Positions 16,238 through 23,809 of a DNA stretch of 32,348 nucleotides are shown piece after piece (the first letter of the stretch is position 1; every line of letters starts with the position of its first letter). The notes under the pieces are model-generated. The model did not search any database and was not told the origin of the DNA. It saw only the letters and a program-made list of their open reading frames with translations. The translations under genes were made by a program, and so were the position numbers. Origin of the DNA: DATMFV01 sp964651005 (GTDB lineage: Bacteria; Verrucomicrobiota; Verrucomicrobiia; Chthoniobacterales; Chthoniobacteraceae); the NCBI GenBank assembly GCA_964651005.1, contig CAZYVL010000016.1, positions 1-32,348 of the forward strand, given 5' to 3'.

Positions 16238-16329
16238 TTACTCTCGGTAACGCAACGCCGTCACCGCACGGCTGTAGGCTTCGGGCCCCACCGTTTCCCC
16301 GCTCCCTCCCTCCCCCCTCCCGCCTTTTT

Positions 16330-17571
16330 ATGAAAGTGCTCTTTCTCACCAACGAATACCCGCCCCACGTCTACGGAGGCGCGGGGGTGCATGTCGATTA
16401 CCTCTCCCGCGAGCTGGCCCGGCTCGTGGATGTGGAGGTGCGCGCCTTCGGCAAGCAGGAGGAGACGCATGCTCTCCCCGGCGGGCACTCGCTCGACGTG
16501 CGGGGCTTCCCCCTCGATCCCGGCGGCTACACTTGCCCCGCGCCGCTCAAGTCGGTCTTCGGCGCTCTGGAGCGGTGCACCGCCTTCAACACGGCGGGGA
16601 TCGACGCCAGCCTGGCGCATTGCCATACCTGGTATTCCCACTGGGGCGGCATCCTCGCGAAGCTCAACTACGGGCTGCCGCTCGTGCTCACCGTGCACTC
16701 GCTCGAACCGTTGCGCCCGTGGAAGCGCGAGCAGCTCGGCAACGGCTACGACTTCACCTGCTGGCTGGAGCGGACCGCCCTTGAAATGGCCGACGCCGTG
16801 ATCGCCGTTTCCGCTGAAACCCGCGCCGACGTGCTCCGGCTCTTCAACGTGAAGCCGGAGCGCCTCCACGTCATCCACAACGGCATCGACCTTGACGAAT
16901 ACCGCAAGAGCGCCTCGCAGGAAGCCCTCCGGCGGCACGGGATCGACCCGTCCGTCCCGTACCTCCTTTTCGTGGGCCGCATCACGCGGCAGAAAGGGAT
17001 CGTCCACCTCGTCAACGCCATCCGGTACATGAACCCGGGCTTCCAGGTGGTGCTCTGCGCGGGCGCACCCGACACGCCGGAGATCGCCGCCGAGATGAAG
17101 GCCGCCGTCGCCGCCGTGGACCGCCCGGGGGTGATCTGGATTCAGGAAATGCTGGAGCGCAAGGCCGCCGTGGAACTCTACTCGCACGCCGCCGCCTTCT
17201 GCTGCCCTTCCATTTACGAGCCGTTCGGGATCATCAACCTGGAGGCGATGGCGTGCGAAACCCCGGTGGTCGCGAGCTCCGTCGGGGGGATCAAGGAAGT
17301 CGTCGTCGATGGGGAGACGGGGTTCCTCGTCCCCGTGCGGCAGAGGAACGAAAGCCCGTTCGAGCCGGTGGCGCCCGACGAGTTTGCCCGCGATCTCGCC
17401 GCGCGCGTCAACACCTTGATGGCCGACCCTGCCCTGCGCGAGAAGATGGGCAAGGCGGGCCGCCGCCGCGTGGAGGAGAAATTCGGCTGGGAGGCCATCG
17501 CGCGGCAGACGGTGGCGCTCTACCGGGAAGTGCTCGCTACGCCTTCGGCGCGCGCAGCGTCAGGTGGATGA
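16330..17571 (+). CDS. GT4 glycosyltransferase, GlgM/actinobacterial-type glycogen synthase family
   Basis: The 413-residue GT-B enzyme begins MKVLFLTNEYPPHVYGGAGVH, as in the actinobacterial-type glycogen synthase family (TIGR02149). Members characterised in mycobacteria make α-maltose-1-phosphate from ADP-glucose for GlgE-dependent α-glucan synthesis. The donor-site motifs are visible: FVGRITRQKGI near 215, and the EX7E pair in YEPFGIINLEAMAC (Glu297, Glu305). The C-terminal helix ends near 405. Start is ATG 16330 after a pyrimidine-rich stretch with no SD. Its last 35 bases overlap the convergent metallophosphoesterase gene. No glgE, glgB or glgC lies in the window, so ADP-glucose use is inferred from family only. 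Confidence 0.85.
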   Translation: MKVLFLTNEYPPHVYGGAGVHVDYLSRELARLVDVEVRAFGKQEETHALPGGHSLDVRGFPLDPGGYTCPAPLKSVFGALERCTAFNTAGIDASLAHCHTWYSHWGGILAKLNYGLPLVLTVHSLEPLRPWKREQLGNGYDFTCWLERTALEMADAVIAVSAETRADVLRLFNVKPERLHVIHNGIDLDEYRKSASQEALRRHGIDPSVPYLLFVGRITRQKGIVHLVNAIRYMNPGFQVVLCAGAPDTPEIAAEMKAAVAAVDRPGVIWIQEMLERKAAVELYSHAAAFCCPSIYEPFGIINLEAMACETPVVASSVGGIKEVVVDGETGFLVPVRQRNESPFEPVAPDEFARDLAARVNTLMADPALREKMGKAGRRRVEEKFGWEAIARQTVALYREVLATPSARAASGG

Positions 17572-18844
17572 TCTCCGCCGGAGCGCCGATGCGCAGCGGG
17601 AACCAGTTGCCAACCCCGTTGGAGACCACGAGCGAACCGGCCCCCGCCGGGTTGGCGGCGTCGCGGGTGTAAAGCCCGGACCAGTAGCGGAAAAGGATCG
17701 GCCCCGCCCCAAGCTCTTCGTTGAGCATCAACTGGCCGCCGTGCGTGTGCCCGGAGAGCGTCAACGGAATGTCCTGGGCGTGATCCCAGGCGTGCGGATG
17801 ATGCGCGAGGAGGATCGGGAAGGCCGACGGATCGCGGTTCCGCAGCAGCATCTCCGTGGAACGGCCGAGCGCGTATTCGCCCTTCCATTGCTTTTTGATG
17901 CTGTTGCCCGGGCCGTTCCAGCAGAGGCCGAGCAACTGGATCGGAACGCCACGGACTTCCAGTGTCCGGGCTTCGTTGAGGAGGAGCGTCAGGTTGGGGG
18001 CGGATTTGACGCGGGTGCGGAATTCGAATGGATCATCGATCAGGTCGTGGTTGCCTTCGCAGAGCACGATCGGGCTGTCCACGCGGGCCAGCATTTCGAG
18101 CGCGGCGGGCAGCCACGCCAGCGAATCGTTCACGAGATCGCCGGTGAAGATCACCATCTCCGCCTTCAAGGCGTTGGTCACATCGGAGACCTTCTGCAAC
18201 ACCTCGCCGTGGCTGAAACGGCCCACGTGCGTGTCGCTCACGTGCGCGATCGTCAACCCGTCGAGTGCGCGCGGAAGCTGGGGAATCACGGTCGTCAGGC
18301 GGCGCACGCGAAAGTGCTGGATCTGCCGGCTGGCGATCGTGCTGATGGAGACGTTGAAAAACGGCGGCGTGAGCGCCACCCCGGCGCTCAGGAACTGGCG
18401 GCGGGAAAGAATGCTCCCCGCCGGGAGCACCATCTCGGTTTGCGGAGACACCCCCTTCTCCCCCGGCCCAACCGCCTCCGGGGTGGACACCGGCGCGGGC
18501 ACCGGTGCGCTCCGCCGCGCACGCAGCCAGCTCCAGAGCCATGACACCCCCTCGCGAGCGAGTTCAAGCAGGTAGAGAACCACGGCGACGGGAGCCAGGA
18601 TGAAGTGCCAGATGAACGTGGCGATCATCAGCGGGATCGGGAAGAAGGCATCCACGTTGATGTGTCGGCTCCGCGCCCAGACGATGAGCACCTGCGCGAG
18701 AATCTGGAACGCCATGAAGACGTGGAACGCCAGGATCAGGCCGCGCCGCGCCCGGTTTCTCCGGAGGATGCGGCTGCCGCACCACCAGATAAAAAGATCC
18801 GTCGCAAAGAAAAACGAAGCGAACAGGGCCAGGAGGGACTTCAT
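17537..18844 (-). CDS. Membrane-anchored metallophosphoesterase (calcineurin-like)
   Basis: The 435-residue protein has two parts. Residues 1-105 hold three or four membrane spans (about 1-21, 33-55, 66-100). From about 195 comes a binuclear metallophosphatase domain with VSDTHVGRFSH, GDLVND, GNHD, LAHHPH and SGHTHGGQ, the standard metal-ligand set in order. Between them, near residue 145, stands SRRQFLSAGVAL, which looks like a Tat signal but is internal; B. subtilis YkuE, a Tat-exported relative, begins with a similar motif. The start is ATG 18844, where the hydrophobic segment begins; earlier in-frame starts add a non-hydrophobic stretch. LpxG of Chlamydiae, a membrane metallophosphoesterase of lipid A synthesis, is one possible relative, but this cannot be decided here. 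Stop overlaps the convergent glycosyltransferase. Confidence 0.85.
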   Translation of the reverse strand: MKSLLALFASFFFATDLFIWWCGSRILRRNRARRGLILAFHVFMAFQILAQVLIVWARSRHINVDAFFPIPLMIATFIWHFILAPVAVVLYLLELAREGVSWLWSWLRARRSAPVPAPVSTPEAVGPGEKGVSPQTEMVLPAGSILSRRQFLSAGVALTPPFFNVSISTIASRQIQHFRVRRLTTVIPQLPRALDGLTIAHVSDTHVGRFSHGEVLQKVSDVTNALKAEMVIFTGDLVNDSLAWLPAALEMLARVDSPIVLCEGNHDLIDDPFEFRTRVKSAPNLTLLLNEARTLEVRGVPIQLLGLCWNGPGNSIKKQWKGEYALGRSTEMLLRNRDPSAFPILLAHHPHAWDHAQDIPLTLSGHTHGGQLMLNEELGAGPILFRYWSGLYTRDAANPAGAGSLVVSNGVGNWFPLRIGAPAEIIHLTLRAPKA

Positions 18845-19028
18845 GGAAAAAACAACCCGCGCGGAAGCCGCCATCCGGTACTCCCGCATTCCACGGCTGC
18901 CCCCGGAGGCGTACGCAGGAAATCCATGTTTAACCGAATTCCGCCCGCGCGCAAGTCCCGCCCCCGCCAAAAGCAAAGGCGCTTCGCCCGAAAGGCCCAA
19001 TCAACGGCCCAATCCGGCGTAGCGCGGC

Positions 19029-19517
19029 CTAGCGCGGATAAACGAGGCGTTCGATCCGAGTTTCGTCAAGGCCCGCTTTCCCGGGAATCACCACCGTGAT
19101 GCTCTGCCCAAAGACGATGACGATCGCTTTGGTCTCACCATGACTGGAACCGAGAAGTTTCATCAGGGTCGCGGTATAATCTTCCGGGCTTCGGATCAGG
19201 TACAGCGGAGCCAAAAACGTCGGGTTATCCTTTTTCCCCGAATTTTTCGACCAGTCCGAAAACAGCCGGAGATAATATTGACCCCCTTTCTTCACGATCT
19301 CCGTAGCCCCGAAATCGATCAAGTAATCCGGCTCTGAGAATTGAATGGCTCCAATCCCCTGTTCCATTTTTGCGGGATCACCTGCGACCAGACTCGTAAG
19401 CTTGCGAAGCGGCATCATATACCGGAATTCGAGTGCCGGTGCCGACGCGGCAAAAGATGAACCCTGAAACATCCCGCACAAAGCGGAGCAGAACAGGCTA
19501 AGGAAGGGGAATTTCAT
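19029..19517 (-). CDS. Small exported protein of unknown function (second of pair)
   Basis: The 162-residue product is not recognised. From ATG 19517 it has a signal peptide (MKFPFLSLFCSALCGMF, probable cut after SSFA near residue 24). The mature part has no membrane span and no cysteine. It contains EFRYMMPLRKLTSLVAGDP and a C-terminal β-rich stretch (KAIVIVFGQSITVVIPG). The start lies 20 bases inside the preceding gene, so the pair is translationally linked. A longer frame to 19577 adds residues that would hide the signal peptide. A+T content is higher than in the surrounding genes. Confidence 0.72.
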   Translation of the reverse strand: MKFPFLSLFCSALCGMFQGSSFAASAPALEFRYMMPLRKLTSLVAGDPAKMEQGIGAIQFSEPDYLIDFGATEIVKKGGQYYLRLFSDWSKNSGKKDNPTFLAPLYLIRSPEDYTATLMKLLGSSHGETKAIVIVFGQSITVVIPGKAGLDETRIERLVYPR

Positions 19518-20070
19518 CGAACAATGTTTTGATAATTTCAATCCTGGCCTTCCCACCAGAATAGCGCGGGGCATCAATTTCCAAAGCCTGAAGGATGACG
19601 ATCAGTTTATTCTGGGGAGAAATCGTGATCCAATTAAGATGAAGAATGGCGCCACCGGTAGTCGGGAGAAACTTGAAATAATACGCATCAGGATCGACCA
19701 ATTTCTGAAAATCCTCGATCGTGGAGGCGGACAAAATTTGAGGTAATTGTGAAAATTTCATTACTTTGAGATTGGATATAAACCCAATCTTTTTCCGCTC
19801 CGAAATATCATATGAAATCACCGCCTTGATTGAAGGACCATTCCTATCAACCTTAAACATTTTAAATTCAACATATTCGCTTTTTGGAGGATCTTTTAAT
19901 TCCACGCATGCGTCATGGATCCTGCCTTTCAACGAATCGACGATCAATCCCCGCAGAGACGGCCGAGCGGATGGCTGAGTAAATAACCGAGCGGATGAAT
20001 CCCCCGAACTTCCCGCAACCGGCCAAACAGACAGGCTCAACAACGCACATCCTGCAAAGATCCCTTTCAT
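19498..20070 (-). CDS. Small exported protein of unknown function (first of pair)
   Basis: The 190-residue product is not recognised. A signal peptide (MKGIFAGCALLSLSVWPVAG, cut near residue 20) is followed by a soluble, β-rich domain with one Cys and segments KVDRNGPSIKAVISYD and HLNWITISPQNKLIVILQALE. The gene starts 37 bases after the TPR-protein stop and overlaps the next orphan by 20 bases, so it may be the fourth gene of the exbB-exbD-TPR transcript. An ATG at 20085 adds five residues (MLPVT) and is a less likely start. Base composition is conspicuously A+T-rich, with runs of A and T. The six-residue string RNGPSI also occurs in the exported protein at 10196-10864; this may be chance. 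Confidence 0.75.
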   Translation of the reverse strand: MKGIFAGCALLSLSVWPVAGSSGDSSARLFTQPSARPSLRGLIVDSLKGRIHDACVELKDPPKSEYVEFKMFKVDRNGPSIKAVISYDISERKKIGFISNLKVMKFSQLPQILSASTIEDFQKLVDPDAYYFKFLPTTGGAILHLNWITISPQNKLIVILQALEIDAPRYSGGKARIEIIKTLFDEIPLP

Positions 20071-20106
20071 TGTGACGGGCAGCACCGTCCGTAAGGACGC
20101 GCCGAT

Positions 20107-23100
20107 CTACCGGGCGTTCCCCACTGGCTTCGTCAACGGGTATTCCGGGTAGCGCGATTGCAGGTTGTTAAGCACCTTCCGCGCTTCCGTCTCCATGCCG
20201 CCGCTGCGGTAGGCTTCGTAGGCGCGCTCCAGCGACTGCGGGGTGATTGCGGGGTCGTCGTAGAGGAGGGCGACACTGAGGTAGAGCTTGGCGGCGTTTT
20301 CCCATTCGCCCTTCGCGGCGGCGACCTTTCCGGAAAGCATCCGGCCGAGCGCGTTGTAGCGGCCTTCGGGTTGCAGCTCCTGTACCTTGTGGGCGCAGCG
20401 GAGCGCCTCTTCCATCTTTCCGGCGCCGAGTTCCACTTCCCCGAGGGCGAGGTAGCCGTTGGCCTGCGGGATCGGGTCGGTGGCCCGCTCCAGATAGGTG
20501 CCCAGCGCCTTCCTCGCGGCGTCCCATTTGCGGAGCTTGATGCGCGCCTTGCCGAGACTCAGCCAGTCGGCAGGCAGCACGTCGTCGGTCCCTTCCAGGC
20601 CGACGAGCCTGGCCAGGTATTTCTCCGCGCGCGCCGCGCTTCCCTCTTCCTCTTTGCCCGGGGCGGCGTCCTCTTCCTTCCCGCTCCCCTCGTCCTTCAG
20701 ATAAGCGTTGCCCAGCCACCGGAGCATCTCGGCGGGAACCCGGATCTTCGCCCCCGTCTGATCGACCTCCCCGGCCAGCGCGTCGCGTTCCTCCTGGTAG
20801 AAAAGCGCGGTGAGCAGCAGCGAGGTGGCGCGGTCGGCAAAGTCGGCATCGAGCTTCCGGGCGGCCCGCAGCGGGGCGAGCGCCTCCTTGTAGTCCTTGG
20901 CCTGGATCGCACTCAGGCCGATCCAGTAATTCGCCTGCCCGGCGGCGCGGCTCTTCGGGAATTCCTTGAGGAGCTGCCGAAAGCTCTCCACCATCGCCCG
21001 CGTCTCATCCCGCTGGCCGAGGATGAGCGCCTTGCGCTGGAGCGCGAATTCGCGTTCGCTGGCGCGGGGGTAGCGGCTTAACACCGTGTCAAAGTCGGCA
21101 AGGGCCGCCTTGTAATCCCCGGTCCGTTCGTGGCCGAAGCCGCGCTGGGCGAGCGCGCTGGCCGCGAGCTTGTGGGTCGGGTAGCGGGAGAGAAACGCGG
21201 AGAACGACTCGACCGCCGCCGCGTGGTCGCTCGTCTGCATCTGGCACCAGCCGAGCTTGAAGAGCGCCTCGGCCTTCAACGCGGGAGCAAGCGACGACTT
21301 TTGCAGCGAGGCGTAAAGCGGGATCGCCTCGACAAACTTCTTCGCCTTGTAGAAGGCTTCCGCCTTCATCAGCGTGAGCTGGTCGCGCCGCTCGCCTTCG
21401 TCCGGGTGGCTGGCGAGATAGGCGTCGATCTCCGGGCCGAGTTCGGGGGAGTCGATGGTGTAGAGAATCACCAGCCGTTCGTACTGCGCCTCGGCGGCGT
21501 AGGGGCTTTGCGGGTAGTCTTGAAGAATCTGCTCATAGAGCGTGCGCGCGTCGGGGTAGCGCCGGAGCTGCCGCTGCGAGTTGGCGACGAGCAGCAGCGC
21601 CTCCGGGAGCGCCGCATCGGAGAACGTCCCGGCATCAGCGGAGGCTTTGTACGCCTTGAGCACCTCTTCGTACTCGCCCTCGCGGTAGTGGACGCGGAGC
21701 AGGGCCAGCTCCGCGATCTCCTTCCAGAGCCCCAGTTCCGGCATGGCGAGCGCCTGCGTCAGTTCGGCAGCCGCCTTCTTGTTCTCCTTCTGGTCGAGGT
21801 AGAGCAGGCCGATGCGGACGGTGGCCTCGGCCTTCAGCGACTCCTTTTTGGTCGTCTGGCGAAGGGCATCGAGCAGCCGCAGCGCCTCGGTTCTCCGGCC
21901 CGAGTCCGAAAGCAGCGGCACGAGCGCAAGCTGGCTCGCCTCGCGGAACGGGTTCTCCCCCTCGATGGCGAGCACATCCACGTAAGCGCGGATCGCCTCG
22001 GAGGTCATCTTCGCCGCTTCCAGGGAACGGGCGGTATAAAACTTCGCCGAACTGATGAGCGCCGGGTCTTTCACCCAGACGGAAGCCTTGCGGAAGAAAC
22101 TCGCCGCCAGCGAATATTCCTTCTGCTGGTAGTGCATCTCCCCAAGGCGGTACGACGCCGGGCCGATGAAATCGCCGCTGCGGAACGTGTAGATCAACGC
22201 CTCGTAGTTGCGCTGCGCGGCATTCAGGCTGCCCGTCTGCCGGTAGCACTCCGCGAGCCGGAAGAAAACCGCCTGCCGGTCGCTCCCGCCCGGGTAGAGC
22301 TTCAAGTAGAGTTCATACTCCGGCGCGGCCTTTTCGTACTGCTTGTGCGTGTAGAGATCGTTGGCGAAGAGGAACTGGGCCAGATCGACGGGAACCGTCT
22401 TGGTCTCCGGCGAAAGGCGGATTTCGCGGGGGTGGGGATCGAGTCCCTCGGCCCCGGGGGGCGCGGTGGCGGCGGGGGTCGCCTCCGGGGAAGTTTCCGC
22501 AGGCTCCGCTCCGGGTTCTGCTTCAGACTCCGCAGAGGGAGAAGCGGCAGGTTCAGCCGAGGGAGAGGAAGTGGGAGAGGGTTCCGGTGATTCCGCCGGA
22601 GCGGGAGCCGGAACGCCGGGAGCGGGAATGGAAGGATCGACCGGGATGGCCGGGCGGATCTCCCCGGGCAGATCGGCCGGGGAAGCCGACGGGTCCAACG
22701 GTTCCAACGGCTCCAACGGTTCCACGGGGATCGCCCGCTCGATCCGATCCACCGGGTCTACCGGAGTCGCCGGAAGCGCGGCATCGGAGGGGTTCACCGG
22801 AACGGCCCTCGGGATTTCCCCCTCCCCGGATTGAGCGGGCTGGGCCGGTTGTGAGGGTTGTGAGGGTTGTGAGGGNNNNNNNNNNNNNNNNNNNNNNNNN
22901 NNNNNNNNNNNNNNNNNNNNNNNNNNNNNNNNNNNNNNNNNNNNNNNNNNNNNNNNNNNNNNNNNNNNNNNNNNNGGTTGTGAGGGTTGTGAGGGTTGTG
23001 AGGGCTCAACGGGCTGAGCCGGGGCAAACGGTTCCAGCGGCAGCGCGCGCGGGATTTCGCCTCCTTCCTCCGGCGTCGGCGCAGGGGAATTGGAGTCGGG

Positions 23101-23310
23101 GCTTTCCGGCGTCGGTTCGGGAGCGGGGATGGCGCGTTCCCGTTCCCGCTGGCGCTGGCGCTCCTGTTCGAGCTTTTTTTCCGCCGCCCGGGTGCGCCGC
23201 TCCTGGAGGTAACGCTGCATCCAGTTCTGCGCCTGGAGAGAAGGCTGCGCCGCCAGGGGCGTAAGAAGGACCAAAAGTGCTGTTAAAGCCCGCCGCCGTG
23301 ACCGTGACAT
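20107..23310 (-). CDS. Large periplasmic TPR protein of an ExbBD operon (contains assembly gap)
   Basis: About 1067 residues are seen, including 34 unknown in the gap. ATG 23310 opens a signal peptide (MSRSRRRALTALLVLLTP, cut near LQA). A basic/Glu coiled coil follows (KKLEQERQRQRERER), then about 230 residues of Pro/Ser/Glu low-complexity linker with SQP and EPLEPL repeats. From about residue 330 many TPR units run to the C-terminus (for example YTHKQYEKAAPEYELYLKLYPG and LGEMHYQQKEYSLAASFFRK). It resembles YbgF/CpoB- and BamD-like TPR proteins but is far longer. It starts 19 bases after the exbD stop. The inferred role is a periplasmic partner or scaffold of the ExbBD motor. No enzymatic domain is visible. 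Confidence 0.85.
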   Translation of the reverse strand: MSRSRRRALTALLVLLTPLAAQPSLQAQNWMQRYLQERRTRAAEKKLEQERQRQRERERAIPAPEPTPESPDSNSPAPTPEEGGEIPRALPLEPFAPAQPVEPSQPSQPSQXXXXXXXXXXXXXXXXXXXXXXXXXXXXXXXXXXPSQPSQPSQPAQPAQSGEGEIPRAVPVNPSDAALPATPVDPVDRIERAIPVEPLEPLEPLDPSASPADLPGEIRPAIPVDPSIPAPGVPAPAPAESPEPSPTSSPSAEPAASPSAESEAEPGAEPAETSPEATPAATAPPGAEGLDPHPREIRLSPETKTVPVDLAQFLFANDLYTHKQYEKAAPEYELYLKLYPGGSDRQAVFFRLAECYRQTGSLNAAQRNYEALIYTFRSGDFIGPASYRLGEMHYQQKEYSLAASFFRKASVWVKDPALISSAKFYTARSLEAAKMTSEAIRAYVDVLAIEGENPFREASQLALVPLLSDSGRRTEALRLLDALRQTTKKESLKAEATVRIGLLYLDQKENKKAAAELTQALAMPELGLWKEIAELALLRVHYREGEYEEVLKAYKASADAGTFSDAALPEALLLVANSQRQLRRYPDARTLYEQILQDYPQSPYAAEAQYERLVILYTIDSPELGPEIDAYLASHPDEGERRDQLTLMKAEAFYKAKKFVEAIPLYASLQKSSLAPALKAEALFKLGWCQMQTSDHAAAVESFSAFLSRYPTHKLAASALAQRGFGHERTGDYKAALADFDTVLSRYPRASEREFALQRKALILGQRDETRAMVESFRQLLKEFPKSRAAGQANYWIGLSAIQAKDYKEALAPLRAARKLDADFADRATSLLLTALFYQEERDALAGEVDQTGAKIRVPAEMLRWLGNAYLKDEGSGKEEDAAPGKEEEGSAARAEKYLARLVGLEGTDDVLPADWLSLGKARIKLRKWDAARKALGTYLERATDPIPQANGYLALGEVELGAGKMEEALRCAHKVQELQPEGRYNALGRMLSGKVAAAKGEWENAAKLYLSVALLYDDPAITPQSLERAYEAYRSGGMETEARKVLNNLQSRYPEYPLTKPVGNAR
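22847..23002. repeat. 9-base tandem repeat array (SQP codons) interrupted by gap
   Basis: Three perfect copies of GGTTGTGAG stand on each side of the gap (22847-22873 and 22976-23002). On the coding (minus) strand they encode Ser-Gln-Pro. The assembly evidently broke in this array, so copy number is unknown and could vary between strains. Confidence 0.85.
22876..22975. other. Assembly gap of 100 N inside the TPR gene
   Basis: Placeholder gap in the SQP repeat array. The flanking frames agree with a gap length of 1 modulo 3, which 100 satisfies. An unbroken 9-base array would require 7 modulo 9, which 100 does not. Confidence 0.95.
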
Positions 23311-23329
23311 GGGGATTTCTTGGCGCGGT

Positions 23330-23782
23330 TCAGCGCGGGATGGGGATGGGCCGGGATGGCGCGGCGGCGGTGTCAGGTTTGGCGGTGGCGAAAAGGACGT
23401 TCCAGATCTTGGCATTCCGGCAAATATCGAGCACATCCATCACCTCCTTGTAACTCAACCCCTCATCCCCCCGGAAGACCACCGCCTGGTCGGGAAAGAG
23501 CCGGGCCAGTTCGGAGAGCTTCTCCGAAAGCTCCCCGGAGGAGATCGGCTTGCGGTTGAGCACGATGGTGCCGTCCTTGCGCACGTTGAGGACCACCTGG
23601 TTCACATACGGCTTCTGCTCTTCGGCGCTGGTTGCGGACGGGATTTTCACGTCCACGGCATTTTCGCTCAACGCGAAGTTCCACGTCACGATAAAAAACA
23701 CCAGCAGCACAAGCAGAACGTCCACCATCGGCGCGATCTGGAAGCCGAGGTGCGGCAGTGCGGAGCGTTTCCGGAAATTCAT
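23330..23782 (-). CDS. exbD: ExbD/TolR-family biopolymer transport protein
   Basis: The 150-residue protein has one N-terminal membrane helix, with the essential channel aspartate in IAPMVDVLLVLLVFFIVT (about residues 16-33), and a periplasmic ExbD/TolR domain (about 45-135). There FRGDEGLSYKEVMDVLD matches the family. It pairs with ExbB to use the proton gradient. It lies 27 bases after exbB and 19 before the TPR gene, clearly one operon. ExbD versus TolR cannot be told from sequence alone. No TonB, TolA, TolB or Pal is in the window. No SD precedes the ATG. Confidence 0.92.
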   Translation of the reverse strand: MNFRKRSALPHLGFQIAPMVDVLLVLLVFFIVTWNFALSENAVDVKIPSATSAEEQKPYVNQVVLNVRKDGTIVLNRKPISSGELSEKLSELARLFPDQAVVFRGDEGLSYKEVMDVLDICRNAKIWNVLFATAKPDTAAAPSRPIPIPR

Positions 23783-23809
23783 ACGCGGGGAGCGGTGGGC
23801 TAAAACTCG

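Noticed and set aside
18934..19028. Terminator and repeats between the orphan pair and the metallophosphoesterase gene
   Set aside because: The minus strand has a four-pair GGCG/CGCC hairpin followed by a broken T run and two short direct repeats. The stem is too short to call.
21130..22590. 486-codon plus-strand open frame
   Set aside because: Antisense to the TPR repeats. Its apparent composition mirrors the TPR coding strand.
22847..23002. CRISPR array
   Set aside because: The repeats are contiguous 9-mers in a coding frame without spacers.
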